This document shows, piece by piece, positions 1-8,523 of a stretch of 64,000 bases of DNA. This DNA comes from Oxalicibacterium faecigallinarum (GTDB lineage: Bacteria > Pseudomonadota > Gammaproteobacteria > Burkholderiales > Burkholderiaceae_D). Position numbers and translations under genes: made by a program. The stretch lies in assembly GCF_014635705.1 (NCBI RefSeq), contig NZ_BMDI01000003.1:1-64000 (forward strand), read 5' to 3'. The stretch's first letter is position 1, and every line of letters starts with the position of its first letter. Under the pieces are notes generated by a model. It worked only from the letters and a program-made list of their open reading frames with translations, was not told the DNA's origin and ran no database searches.

Positions 1-257
1 GGACCGAATTTATCGATGAAGAAGCCTTCGATCGGTGCCAGCCAGGTTTGAACCAGGACGAAGATGGTAAATGCGATCTGGATCTCTGCGCGAGCCCAGC
101 CGAAAGTACCTTGAATTTCAGGAACGAACAGGGTCCATGCATACTGGATGTTCGCGGTTGCAACCATACAAATGACGCCAACCAACAGTTGGAGCCAACG
201 GGTGCTTTCTTTGATCGGTTGATCAGGACGGATTGCCGATGCGGAGAGTTCAGACAT
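1..257 (-). CDS. Oxalate/formate-type MFS antiporter (OFA family), 5' part
   Basis: The first 85 codons of a major facilitator gene that runs off the left edge. A short cytoplasmic N-terminus (MSELSASAIRPDQP) is followed by a first membrane span near residues 22-45, then the segment QGTFGWARAEIQIAFT and a second span containing FVLVQTWLAP. This pattern, with the Gln-Thr-Trp in span 2 and GFFIDKFGP after it, is typical of the OFA group that includes OxlT, the oxalate:formate exchanger of Oxalobacter. The start ATG (257-255) is supported by an AAAGGAGG Shine-Dalgarno six bases upstream. Substrate assignment is by family resemblance only; other OFA members move different small acids. The upstream region is long and carries several inverted repeats. 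Confidence 0.75.
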   Translation of the reverse strand, partial: MSELSASAIRPDQPIKESTRWLQLLVGVICMVATANIQYAWTLFVPEIQGTFGWARAEIQIAFTIFVLVQTWLAPIEGFFIDKFG

Positions 258-424
258 TGCGGCCTCCTTTAGCTGCGTTTCTCATGGTGTTTCCTCAAGT
301 TATAAATCTGGTGTGTCGTGCAAACACACGCAATTGGGTTCATCTGCAAGTAAGGTGCGAAGACGTCCGCAAGATGTTGAAAGGCGGCCAAGACTACTGG
401 ACCGGTCGAATGCCGTTCCGCCCT

Positions 425-455
425 CTGTTTTCGGTCCGGTCGGGATCGAAAACAG
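425..455. repeat. Inverted repeat/hairpin in the OFA transporter leader
   Basis: Perfect 9-bp arms CTGTTTTCG (425-433) and CGAAAACAG (447-455) are separated by 13 nt. No T-run follows on the minus strand, so it is not a standard intrinsic terminator. It could be an RNA structure in a long leader or a protein site. Confidence 0.5.
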
Positions 456-717
456 ATCATTGGTTTCTGCGCTGTCTGGGTAGACAGACTGCTATCCGGA
501 CGAGTAATCCGAACATCGCCGCGCTCTGCCGAGGCAAAAACGCGGCTGCCGATGGAAGAAACCGTGCCGAAAAATTCTCGACACCCTTAACAAGTCCTGA
601 ATAATTGGGATTGCCGCGATTGCTCACGCCAGACCACAACGCGTTTTCTTTCTCGTTAAGATTGCGTGAGAGATTAAGTACTTCCCCCTATGCTAACAAT
701 GCGTACTATCACGTACA

Positions 718-741
718 CGTATAAGTGTTATTACTTATACG
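718..741. promoter_or_regulatory. Perfect 9-bp inverted repeat, likely operator
   Basis: Arms CGTATAAGT (718-726) and ACTTATACG (733-741) are separated by GTTATT. It lies in the AT-rich part of the region upstream of the OFA transporter, with no other promoter-dependent gene nearby. A dimeric regulator site is the simplest reading; the regulator is unknown. Confidence 0.45.
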
Positions 742-1007
742 CTTAGTTGTTTTCCCTTATTTTTTTAAATTTCGCTTGCGTTTTGTAGTGCGGGAAAATG
801 CCGTTTTCACTGTGAGAAAAGGCATTTGAAAAGATGAAAATCTAGTTAAAAGAAGTCGCCACGATTTTTAACGTTTTATTTTTGAAGCGGCAATTCTTTT
901 AGATTGTTTTGTAATATTTCGGGCTTTGGCAGGGTGAAAAATAAAGATTAGGTGACCATACATATAAGAATGGTCGTGCCATTTTCATATGTAGGTCGAT
1001 GAGCCGC

Positions 1008-1037
1008 TAAAAAAACGGCCTTCGGGTAGAAGGCCGT
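1008..1037 (-). terminator. Rho-independent terminator after the small secreted protein
   Basis: The arms ACGGCCTTC (1015-1023) and GAAGGCCGT (1029-1037) enclose a 5-nt loop. Read on the minus strand the stem is followed by a run of seven T. It lies about 120 bp downstream of the minus-strand gene ending at 1157. Confidence 0.8.
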
Positions 1038-1156
1038 GCTCAAATGAGTCAGAGAAAAGAAGCGGGGTCAGTATGGTTTGTCTCCGCTTTTATTGCTATC
1101 CCATAAAGTAGGGAAATCTGCCGAGCACTCAAAAACGAAGGCACTGACAGCCAGGC

Positions 1157-1528
1157 TTACTTCTTTGGTTGGCCTTCTTCGCGACATTTTCCCTTTGCTT
1201 CGATGCCTGCGGTGACATCCTGATAGACATATTCGTGTGTTGCGCGGTCGTAGTATTGGCTGACCTTGCCATCATCGATGAAAACGACACGCGTGGCGTT
1301 GATGTCTTCCGGGAAGCCTTCTTCCCTGCCTCGCCAGCCTTTGCCATTATCCACGGAGGTCTTGAAGTAACGCGGCTCAAAATCGATCTCGAAACGTCGT
1401 TTGAACTCGGTTTTCTTTTGTCCTTCCGTGGTTTGTTGCACATCGCAGGTGATCGTCAGATCACTTGCTTTTGCCGGAGCGATGCCGAACCAGATCAGTG
1501 AAGCCAGTAGGAGTGTGAATTTAGACAT
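1157..1528 (-). CDS. Small secreted protein of unknown function
   Basis: A 123-residue protein that I do not recognise. It begins with a typical Sec signal peptide (MSKFTLLLASLIWFGIAPAKA, cleavage expected after about residue 21). The mature part is polar, rich in Lys, Glu and Arg, with single Cys residues near positions 29 and 115 that could form one disulfide. The start is supported by GAGGAAT upstream of the ATG. A good terminator lies downstream at 1008-1037, and no neighbour is close enough to form an operon. Opposite-strand frames over the same bases (for example 1169-1501) have no ribosome binding site and look like shadows. Confidence 0.6.
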   Translation of the reverse strand: MSKFTLLLASLIWFGIAPAKASDLTITCDVQQTTEGQKKTEFKRRFEIDFEPRYFKTSVDNGKGWRGREEGFPEDINATRVVFIDDGKVSQYYDRATHEYVYQDVTAGIEAKGKCREEGQPKK

Positions 1529-1687
1529 GGCGATTCCTCATGCAGAAAAACACCGTCTGCAACGGACACACGGTGTTGTTATATTGGTTAGGGATGCTTG
1601 CGCACAAAATGTTCCCGAAGCTGGCTGATTGGGTAACATCTTTCGATAATGAAACGTTATCCCGCCGTTGCGCATCAAGAATAGGCG

Positions 1688-3253
1688 TCAGGATTCAAAG
1701 TCCAGATCCGGCTGATTCTCAATCCGGCTGATCAGGATTGTGGTGATGCGTCGGCCATCCACTTCGGTCACCTCATAGCGCCAGCCATCCAGTTCCAGCG
1801 CGGTGCCGGGTTCCGGGAAACTTGCAAAGCGGTCAAGCAGCAATCCGGCGATCGATGTGTAATCCGCACCTTCGGTCACGAGAGCGCGGGTCTCCAGTAT
1901 TTGTTCCAGATGATGCAGATCGGCCGAGCCATCGACGCGCCAGCGATTGTCGCCCTCGGCTTGTACGGTAGGGCGTTCGTCTTCATCCGGAAATTCGCCG
2001 GCAATCGCTTCCAGAATATCGATCGGCGTCAACAGGCCATGGATGCTGCCAAATTCATCCACTGCCAAGACCAATTGACCTGGCGATTTTTTCAGGATCG
2101 CCATGGCATTGAGTACGCCCGCCGAGTAGGGCAGGATGATCGGTTGCTTCAGGCTGCCTTGCTCATTGACGATGCCGGTTGCGGCCAGATCACCGATTAG
2201 ATCCTTGGTGCGGGCCAGGCCGACGATGTTGTCGAGTTCGGTACGGCAGACGGGCATCAGGCTGTGCGGCGTTTCACGCAATTGCAAAATGATTTTGTCC
2301 GGATCGTCATCCAGATTGACCCAGGAAATATCGGAACGGGGCGTCATGATCGAGCGAATCGAACGTTCGCCCAGTGAGAGAACGCCGCTTACCATGTTGC
2401 GTTCTTCAATACCGAAGGCGTGTACTTGCTGTTGTGGCGCTTCCGTCGTTTCCTCGACCGGGCCATGCGCACGCTGGCGACTGCCCAGCAGACGCAGGAC
2501 AGCATCCGCAGTGCGGTCGCGCAGCGGAATCGCAGATTCCATTTTCAGGAAGTTGCGACGTGCCAGCTGATTGAAAAACTCGATCATGATCGAGAAGCCA
2601 ATTGCGCCGTACAGATAGCCTTTCGGAATCTCGTAGCCCAGACTTTCCGACACCAGACTCAGGCCAATCATCAGCAGGAAGCTCAGACACAGCACGACCA
2701 CCGTCGGATGTGCGTTGACGAAGCGTGTCAATGGCTTGGATGCCCACATCATGATCAGGATGGAGACGATGACCGCGGCCATCATCACGTATAGCTCCTC
2801 GACCATGCCCACCGCAGTGATCACCGCGTCCAGCGAGAAGACCGCATCCAGCACCACGATCTGCGCGACGACAACACCAAAGCTTGCATAGACCTTGGAT
2901 TCGGTGTGAACGTGTTGTTTGCCTTCGAGACGCTCATGCAGTTCGGTCGTGGATTTGAACAGCAGGAAGATTCCGCCGAGGAAGAGAATGATGTCGCGCC
3001 CTGAAAACGGGAAGGCGCCAATGTGAAACAGCGGCGTCGTCAGCGTGACCAGCCAGGAGACAATGGTCAGCAGGCCGAGTCGCATCAGCAGCGCGAGCGA
3101 GAGACCAATGATGCGCGCCTTGTCGCGCTGGTGCGGGGGCAGCTTGTCTGCCAGGATCGCGATGAAAATCAGATTGTCGATGCCGAGAACGATCTCGAGC
3201 AGTACTAGTGTGAAGAAGCCCAGCCAGATTGCGGGGTCGGAAAGCCATTCCAT
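1688..3253 (-). CDS. TerC-family membrane protein with CBS pair and CorC/HlyC domain
   Basis: 521 residues. The N-terminal ~240 residues are a TerC-type integral membrane domain with the conserved segment [14 protein letters not shown] in the first span and [11 protein letters not shown] further on; the acidic residues in these spans are thought to bind metal in the family. Two CBS motifs follow (about 295-420, with the CorC-like [11 protein letters not shown]), then a CorC_HlyC transporter-associated domain to the end (about 435-515). This matches the E. coli YoaE/YegH architecture, proposed to act in metal handling or co-translocational metalation of exported enzymes. The gene stands alone, with AAGG about ten bases upstream of the ATG. 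Confidence 0.85.
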   Translation of the reverse strand: MEWLSDPAIWLGFFTLVLLEIVLGIDNLIFIAILADKLPPHQRDKARIIGLSLALLMRLGLLTIVSWLVTLTTPLFHIGAFPFSGRDIILFLGGIFLLFKSTTELHERLEGKQHVHTESKVYASFGVVVAQIVVLDAVFSLDAVITAVGMVEELYVMMAAVIVSILIMMWASKPLTRFVNAHPTVVVLCLSFLLMIGLSLVSESLGYEIPKGYLYGAIGFSIMIEFFNQLARRNFLKMESAIPLRDRTADAVLRLLGSRQRAHGPVEETTEAPQQQVHAFGIEERNMVSGVLSLGERSIRSIMTPRSDISWVNLDDDPDKIILQLRETPHSLMPVCRTELDNIVGLARTKDLIGDLAATGIVNEQGSLKQPIILPYSAGVLNAMAILKKSPGQLVLAVDEFGSIHGLLTPIDILEAIAGEFPDEDERPTVQAEGDNRWRVDGSADLHHLEQILETRALVTEGADYTSIAGLLLDRFASFPEPGTALELDGWRYEVTEVDGRRITTILISRIENQPDLDFES

Positions 3254-3329
3254 GGTGTCAATACCTTGTCAAATAATCAGAGCGCCCGCGCAGCAGGTGG
3301 CGGGCAAAGTCAGTCATGCATGATTATGG

Positions 3330-3713
3330 TCAGACGCGCGCTGACACCACATCAAGCAAGATGTGTGCAGCATGCGAAGCTGACGAGATCGATGGCGGCG
3401 GCTTGCCAAGGCGGACCGGCGTAGCATTCAGGAAAGAGTCCGGTGCGACAGAGAGTCGGCTGCCCTCGTGAAGCGGTAGGGGAATGGCAGGTGCAGGAAC
3501 AAGAATATCGGCAAAGTCTAGGTGTGCAGGCACGAGTTTGCCGGTTGCTGCATTGCACGGTAACAGATGCTGCAGGGGTGCTGTAGAGCAGGATGCATCA
3601 GACTGGCTATCCATGCCGGACAATGCGTACGCGGGCGGATAGTCTTCGGCTGAATCGGCAAAAACCTGTAACGGGAACAGCAGGATCAGACAGATGACGA
3701 TGAATCGTCTCAT
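3330..3713 (-). CDS. Short exported protein, CzcI-like in appearance
   Basis: 127 residues from the ATG at 3713. A TTG three codons upstream also opens the frame but seems less likely. The N-terminus MRRFIVICLILLFPLQVFA is a clear signal peptide. Its wording resembles the small periplasmic CzcI-type proteins that accompany metal efflux systems, although no efflux genes lie nearby. The mature part has two Cys (in DASCSTAP and HLLPCNAA) and a Pro-rich centre. The Shine-Dalgarno is weak. Function unknown; the CzcI likeness rests on the leader only. Confidence 0.45.
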   Translation of the reverse strand: MRRFIVICLILLFPLQVFADSAEDYPPAYALSGMDSQSDASCSTAPLQHLLPCNAATGKLVPAHLDFADILVPAPAIPLPLHEGSRLSVAPDSFLNATPVRLGKPPPSISSASHAAHILLDVVSARV

Positions 3714-3780
3714 ACAGACCAAAATGAATACGGGGTGGTCAGTATATCAACAATCGCTAAGGCAAATTGTTAGCGACCGC

Positions 3781-3812
3781 ACACTGCGATGCAATGTGCT
3801 GCATCGCAGTGT
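3781..3812. repeat. Perfect 13-bp inverted repeat between two minus-strand genes
   Basis: Arms ACACTGCGATGCA (3781-3793) and TGCATCGCAGTGT (3800-3812) enclose six bases. It starts 26 bp past the stop of the MscS gene and lies 70 bp before the next start. There is no T-run on either strand, so it is either a Rho-independent-like hairpin without a U-tract or a protein-binding site. Confidence 0.55.
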
Positions 3813-3838
3813 TAAGTAGTGCAGAGGCTGGCAGACCG

Positions 3839-4678
3839 TTACTCTTCCTCCGGGGCGGCGACAAAAGTACTTCTGGTTTGCAGATATTGCCGGATGATGG
3901 CCTGTTCCACTTTGACGCGCTCGTTGGGGCGACAGCAGTAGCGGAGCGAGAACGTGTATTCCTTGACCGTCTTGAGTTCGATCAGCACGCGCGGTTCGGC
4001 GGAAGGCAGCGTGACCAGTTCGCGCGATTCCAGCCGCTCAAAGTGGCGATTGGCTTCTTCGATCCAGCTGCCACAAATGTCGAATGCCGCTTTGAGCAAG
4101 GCTTGCTCCTGCAATTGCAGATTTTCATTGGGCTGGACCGCGACCGGCAGCATATTGATCGTAAAGCGTCCGGTGGCGGTCAGATTACGCACCGGTTTGC
4201 TCAGCAGAACCGAATGCGGAATCGTCACCGTATGACCAGTCAACTGATTGCCTTCCATCGTTTCTGCCAAGGTCGTGGCAATCAGGTCCGAATCCAGCAC
4301 GCGGCCGGAGATGTTCTCGAGCTCTACAAAATCACCGATGCGGTACGGGCGTGAAATGGCCAGCATGGCCGTCCCCAGCAGGTTCAGCAAGAATTCCTTG
4401 CTGACGATCAGCATCGCGCCGGCTACGGCGGCCAGCGACAAAGCCGCGCCTGCAATTTTGGAAGCCCATGTTGCGCAGATCAGGATGACGGCCGTTAGCA
4501 AAACCAGATTCTTGGCAAGTACCAGATTGCGGCGCTGACGTGCAACATCGGTTGCGCCCTGCATGCGTGCACGTTTTTGCAGAAATTTGACGATCAGCAG
4601 CGTAACGATGATCGTGATGAGTGTCACCAGAATACGCCCCAACTCCGTCTTGGCGAAGAGGTTTAGTTCTGCAAACAT
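3839..4678 (-). CDS. Small-conductance mechanosensitive channel (MscS family)
   Basis: 279 residues, close to the length of E. coli MscS. Three membrane spans occupy about residues 10-125. The third is the Gly/Ala-rich pore helix (AGAALSLAAVAGAMLIVS). The MscS beta domain follows with the signature ISRPYRIGDFVELE and the later IPHSVL, where most relatives have IPNs. The C-terminal alpha/beta domain carries KEYTFSLRY. The protein forms a tension-gated heptameric channel that releases osmolytes on hypo-osmotic shock. The open frame extends far upstream, but that part crosses the terminator at 4813-4836, so the ATG at 4678 is preferred even though its ribosome binding site is poor. Confidence 0.85.
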   Translation of the reverse strand: MFAELNLFAKTELGRILVTLITIIVTLLIVKFLQKRARMQGATDVARQRRNLVLAKNLVLLTAVILICATWASKIAGAALSLAAVAGAMLIVSKEFLLNLLGTAMLAISRPYRIGDFVELENISGRVLDSDLIATTLAETMEGNQLTGHTVTIPHSVLLSKPVRNLTATGRFTINMLPVAVQPNENLQLQEQALLKAAFDICGSWIEEANRHFERLESRELVTLPSAEPRVLIELKTVKEYTFSLRYCCRPNERVKVEQAIIRQYLQTRSTFVAAPEEE

Positions 4679-4812
4679 TTCGGGGAAGCTGTAAGGCAAT
4701 TGAGGAAAATTCCTTTTGAATGGTGTCTTGGTTTTTATTGGACAGTCATTTTGTGACCGCCTGGTTCGAGATGATACTGCGATTGGCGTTAGTGCGCGGC
4801 GGATGCAATGAA

Positions 4813-4836
4813 CAAAGCCCGGAAAACCGGGCTTTG
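4813..4836 (-). terminator. Intrinsic terminator-like hairpin after the MFS gene
   Basis: Perfect 10-bp arms CAAAGCCCGG and CCGGGCTTTG enclose an AAAA loop (TTTT on the minus strand). It lies 70 bp downstream of the MFS transporter stop. The T-tract is short. Confidence 0.65.
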
Positions 4837-4904
4837 CTGAATACCGCAGGACTAGGTTGTCTTGCGCCGGAGATTGACCTGAGCGCAAAGAGAGTAAGAG
4901 AAAA

Positions 4905-6284
4905 TCAGGACGAGACTTCTTCCAGTGATTTGCCCTTGGTTTCCACACCCATCACGATCACGATCAGTGCGGCTGCGGCGAACGACAAGGCGCCCAGCGT
5001 AAACACGCCGGTATGACCGGTCATCGGCAGAATCAGGCCAACAGCAAACGGACCGAGCAGCGAACCAAAGCGGCCTACAGAAGATGCAAAGCCGGCGCCA
5101 GTGGCACGCGAACGGGTCGGATACAGTTCCGGCGTGTACGCATACAGAACCGACCACATACCGAACATGAAGAACTGCATGCACAGACCGGCACCGATCA
5201 GTTGCGCAACAGGCGCTTGTGCGGTGGCAACCTGTCCGTAGACATACGCTGCAATGGCGCTGCCGACCAGCATCAGTACACATGTGCCTTTTCTTCCCCA
5301 TACCTCGAGCAGCCAGGCAGAGAAGATGAAGCCCGGAATACCGGCCAGCGAAATATAGATGGTGTAGGTAACCGACTTGGTGACTTCATAACCGGCTTGT
5401 TGCAACAGCGCACCGAGCCATGTCGTCAGGCCGTAATAGCCAAGCAGGGCAAAAAACCAGAGTGCCCATAACATGACGGTACGTTTGGCGTAGACACCGC
5501 GCCATAGTTCGGCGAACAGGGCGCGTTTGTTGACTTTCTCGCCTGTATCAGCGGAAACCATCGGTGTTGGCAACGGCTTGCCGCCAGTTAATGCAATGAC
5601 GCGTTGTTCCATCTGTGTCGTGACGCGGTCTGCGTCTTGTGTTCGTCCGACTTCCTCCAGCCAGCGTGGCGATTCAGGTACGTAGCGACGTACGATGAAG
5701 ACAAACACGGCAGGAACAGACAGCGCAATGAAGATGCCGCGCCAGCCGATCAGCGGCAGAGTGAGCCAGGCCAGAATGCCGGCAGCGATGAAGCCGAGCG
5801 GCCAGAAGCCTTCCAGAATCGCGACGTAGCGACCGCGGCTTTTTGCCGGAACGATCTCGGACACCATGGAAAGTCCGATCGGAAATTCCATCCCCATGCC
5901 AAAACCGAGCAGGATGCGAAACATCATCAGTTGCTCGACGTTTTGTGCAAAGCCGCACAGCAGGCTGCCGACGCCCCAGAAGATCATGCTCCACTGGAAG
6001 ACAGGTTTGCGGCCGAATTTGTCGGCGAGCATGCCTGCGATGGCGGCACCAAAGAACATGCCAAGAAAGCTGGAACTGGCGAGCAGGCCGGCCTGTGCGG
6101 TAGAAAGGCCAAACTCGGTTTTGATGGAGCCGAGCACGAACGTCATGATGCCGAGATCCATCGAGTCAAAAAACCAGGCCGTCGCAATGATGGCAAAGAG
6201 CGAGCGCTGGTAGCGTGTCATCGGCAGACGTTCAAGTCTGGCCGCGACGTTGGAACGGAGCCGGGCTCCGGTATTGGTCGTCAT
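4905..6284 (-). CDS. MFS transporter, sugar/aromatic-acid porter type
   Basis: 459 residues with twelve predicted spans. Between spans 2 and 3 lies the MFS motif GMLADKFGRKPVF. The motif after span 6 is RRYVPESPRWLEEVGR, the PESPRWL hallmark of the sugar-porter/aromatic acid group, and ELYPTRSRATGAG precedes span 11. Many relatives carry aromatic or nicotinic acids rather than sugars, and the catabolic neighbours fit an organic-acid substrate. The start is supported by AGGAG seven bases before the ATG at 6284. The gene lies downstream of the dehydrogenase/hydrolase pair on the same strand, but with its own 115-bp upstream region holding an inverted repeat (6342-6368). Confidence 0.85.
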   Translation of the reverse strand: MTTNTGARLRSNVAARLERLPMTRYQRSLFAIIATAWFFDSMDLGIMTFVLGSIKTEFGLSTAQAGLLASSSFLGMFFGAAIAGMLADKFGRKPVFQWSMIFWGVGSLLCGFAQNVEQLMMFRILLGFGMGMEFPIGLSMVSEIVPAKSRGRYVAILEGFWPLGFIAAGILAWLTLPLIGWRGIFIALSVPAVFVFIVRRYVPESPRWLEEVGRTQDADRVTTQMEQRVIALTGGKPLPTPMVSADTGEKVNKRALFAELWRGVYAKRTVMLWALWFFALLGYYGLTTWLGALLQQAGYEVTKSVTYTIYISLAGIPGFIFSAWLLEVWGRKGTCVLMLVGSAIAAYVYGQVATAQAPVAQLIGAGLCMQFFMFGMWSVLYAYTPELYPTRSRATGAGFASSVGRFGSLLGPFAVGLILPMTGHTGVFTLGALSFAAAALIVIVMGVETKGKSLEEVSS

Positions 6285-6341
6285 GTTTTGTCTCCTGTGA
6301 TACCGCCTTGGGACGGTTTTATCGTGATTTTTCTACAGGTG

Positions 6342-6368
6342 CACTGATATATTATATAAATCTCAGTG
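6342..6368. promoter_or_regulatory. AT-rich inverted repeat upstream of the MFS gene, putative GntR operator
   Basis: Arms CACTGA (6342-6347) and TCAGTG (6363-6368) flank an almost pure A/T centre that includes GATATAT. It lies 58 bp upstream of the MFS start. The centre resembles the palindromes at 8423-8432 and 10193-10206, which precede the other units around the GntR gene. The A/T core may also contain the promoter -10 element. Confidence 0.45.
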
Positions 6369-6399
6369 ATATTCAATAAGACTTTGCGTCAATGGATAT

Positions 6400-7650
6400 T
6401 CATTTTGTGAAGTCGGCCTCCAGTCTTCCATGCCAGGCGGCTTCGACGATGTGTGCATAGTCGGCCGCGGTGTCGTTAGAGGGAAATGCCTTTGCCAGAC
6501 GTGTCACGGCAAGGGCATCGGTAATGACAGTGCCAAGTTGTTCGTGCTGGATACCGAACGATTTCAGATCGGTTGGAATGCCAAGTGACTTGACCAATGC
6601 GCGCAGCACCACGGGGACTTGTCTTGTCGCGCTGTCTTCATCGTTTTCTTCAATGCCGAACAGACGCGCGATGGTGAGCAATTCGTTACGGCGTGTGACG
6701 CGCAGTGCATCCAGTACATAAGGCAACAGGACGGCATTCGTGCTGCCGTGGGATTGGTGTGTGATGCCGGCGACTGCGTAGGCAATGCCATGTACCGCAT
6801 TGAGTCCGGCACCGCCGTATGACAGCGCAGCGTAATGGCTGGCATAAGCCATGCCGATACGTGCTTCCTGATCGCTGCCGTCGTGATAGGTCCGTAGCAG
6901 AAAGCGTGCGCACAGATCGATGGCTTCGCGTGCAAACAGCATGGTCAACGACGAGCGGCCGCTGTAGCCGGGATCGACCTGACCACCACGATCAAAGGCG
7001 AACGAGTCCATGGTCAGATAAGACTCCAGCGCGTGTGTCAGTGCATCAATACCGGCATCGGCCGTGACGCGTGGCGGACAGGTGTAGGTGAATTCGGGAT
7101 CGATCAGCGCAATGACGGGGCGCAGCGTGTTGTCCATCACGGCCACCTTGGTGGCATTGCTCGGGTCGATCAGGATGGCGCCAGGCGTGGCTTCCGATCC
7201 TGTGCCTGCCGTGGTTGGCAATGCAATCAAGGGCAGTGCCCTGGGGGCCTGTGCCAGTGCACCGACGAACTGCCTGACCGGCTGGCCATCCGGTAACGTG
7301 ACGCACAAGGCCTTTGCCAGATCGATGTTGCTGCCGCCACCCAGGGCAATCACATGATCCAGTTGCCTGCCTTGTAGTTGTAAGCGGATTTCACTGGTTG
7401 CGTCATCGCACAGTGTGGTTGTTGGGTCGGGTTTGCCGCCGTCATACACGATGGTAAGGATGCCGACTGCTTCGGCTGCCTTGATGTACTCATTTACCCA
7501 TGGCGTTTTCTGGCTGAAGAACGTATCGGTGATCAGTACGCCCGTGCGATAGCCAAGTCGCGCTAGCAGTGCCGGTAACTGGCTACGGCTGCCGCAACCA
7601 AGGATGACACGCGCAGGTGGGCAGAAATGGATCAGATCATTGGGTCGCAT
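6400..7650 (-). CDS. Iron-containing alcohol dehydrogenase (group III type)
   Basis: 416 residues from the ATG at 7650, which has GGAG seven bases upstream. The N-terminal dinucleotide-binding half contains IALGGGSNIDLAKAL and IALPTTAGTGSEAT. The C-terminal metal domain contains DAGIDALTHALESYL and later GGAGLNAVHGIAYAV, and these supply the Asp/His residues that bind iron or zinc. The family reduces aldehydes or ketones, or oxidises alcohols, with NAD(P)H; maleylacetate reductases are relatives. The gene overlaps the hydrolase stop by 14 bp, so the two are co-translated. A long in-frame upstream extension lies inside the hydrolase gene and is not real. Substrate unknown. Confidence 0.85.
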   Translation of the reverse strand: MRPNDLIHFCPPARVILGCGSRSQLPALLARLGYRTGVLITDTFFSQKTPWVNEYIKAAEAVGILTIVYDGGKPDPTTTLCDDATSEIRLQLQGRQLDHVIALGGGSNIDLAKALCVTLPDGQPVRQFVGALAQAPRALPLIALPTTAGTGSEATPGAILIDPSNATKVAVMDNTLRPVIALIDPEFTYTCPPRVTADAGIDALTHALESYLTMDSFAFDRGGQVDPGYSGRSSLTMLFAREAIDLCARFLLRTYHDGSDQEARIGMAYASHYAALSYGGAGLNAVHGIAYAVAGITHQSHGSTNAVLLPYVLDALRVTRRNELLTIARLFGIEENDEDSATRQVPVVLRALVKSLGIPTDLKSFGIQHEQLGTVITDALAVTRLAKAFPSNDTAADYAHIVEAAWHGRLEADFTK

Positions 7651-8389
7651 GCAGGGCTCCGGTTTGTGGAAGAGTGGACAGAAAGGCGCGCATGGTTTTG
7701 GCAACCTGTGGAGCGTCTTGCGTGAGGATGCTGTGATAGCCATGCGGAATGCATTCGAGTCGTGCACCGCGAATACCGGCAGCCAGCATTTGTGCGTGGC
7801 TGAATGGTGAATCTTCGTCATCGCTGCCGTGAACAATCAGCGTTGGCAACTGGATGTGAGGCAGCAAGTGGCGTTGATCGGTCTGGCTGATACTTCGCCA
7901 GGTCCAGGCAACGGCATCGCGGTCGGCGGCTACCTGTAAACGCAAGCGTTCTTCACGCGCAGCGATCTCTTCGATTAACGAGGTGTGATTGGTTTGGCGG
8001 AACCATCGGACCTGCTGGAGCACAGGGCTGCCTGACATCAGAATCAATGCCTTGGGCAGGGGCAGATTGCCTTGCTTCAGCTGTGCCCATGTCGCCAATG
8101 TGACGGACACGCCCATGCTCCATCCGGCGAGAACGAAATTGGGTGTATCGACATACTGCGCGATGATGGCGCAGACTTCGGCTGCATAGGCATCGAGGCT
8201 GTAATCATCGATGCTGGCACCACGCCAGGCCGCAGCGCGACCGCGAAGGTTGGGCAAGATCCAGCGTGCGTCGTCATGCAGATTTCTTTCCACCGGCAAC
8301 CAGCTGCTGCGTGTTCCTTGAATGCCGTGCAGCGCAACGATAGTCAGATCCTGTTCGGGATTGCCTGCTCGAATGACATCATGTTTCAT
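7637..8389 (-). CDS. Alpha/beta-hydrolase
   Basis: 250 residues of a classic alpha/beta-hydrolase. VALHGIQGTRSSW gives the oxyanion HG motif, and GWSMGVS carries the nucleophilic Ser (about residue 95). The acid is expected in GSDDEDSP and the catalytic His in PHGYHSILT near the C-terminus. No cap domain larger than a short helical insert is evident, so an esterase, lactonase or C-C hydrolase are all possible. It is the first gene of a two-gene unit with the dehydrogenase and is divergent from the GntR regulator. AAAGGAAGAG precedes the ATG. An AT palindrome lies 34 bp upstream. Confidence 0.8.
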   Translation of the reverse strand: MKHDVIRAGNPEQDLTIVALHGIQGTRSSWLPVERNLHDDARWILPNLRGRAAAWRGASIDDYSLDAYAAEVCAIIAQYVDTPNFVLAGWSMGVSVTLATWAQLKQGNLPLPKALILMSGSPVLQQVRWFRQTNHTSLIEEIAAREERLRLQVAADRDAVAWTWRSISQTDQRHLLPHIQLPTLIVHGSDDEDSPFSHAQMLAAGIRGARLECIPHGYHSILTQDAPQVAKTMRAFLSTLPQTGALHATQ

Positions 8390-8422
8390 GTGGTCTCTTC
8401 CTTTGATAATTGTTTTATATTT

Positions 8423-8432
8423 GATATATATC
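8423..8432. promoter_or_regulatory. GATATATATC palindrome in the hydrolase/GntR divergent region, putative operator
   Basis: A perfect 10-bp palindrome in an A/T-rich block 34 bp before the hydrolase start and about 90 bp before the GntR start. Its position would suit repression of the hydrolase unit and autoregulation. See also 6342-6368 and 10193-10206. Confidence 0.4.
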
Positions 8433-8523
8433 TTTAGAATTTATTTTGTTGATGCGATAACGTGTCATTGCGTATTCCTGTCCTATACAATCCGTCTCAC
8501 ATCTTTTCGCTTCACTCCTGCTC

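Larger units (their letters stand above)
258..1156. other. 900-bp gene-free region upstream of the OFA transporter
   Basis: I find no convincing protein gene here. The open frames at 233-604 (+) and 269-460 and 457-639 (-) lack ribosome binding sites and recognisable sequence. The part at 660-1000 is distinctly AT-rich. Within it I see a 9-bp inverted repeat (718-741), a hairpin with 9-bp arms (425-455), a smaller CTGTCT/AGACAG repeat (472-487) and a terminator for the small gene on the right (1008-1037). If transcription of the transporter starts near 700, its leader would be about 450 nt long and structured. Confidence 0.6.

Noticed and set aside
4679-4948. N-terminal extension of the MscS gene to 4948
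   Set aside because: It crosses the terminator hairpin and the end of the MFS gene, and adds no family sequence.
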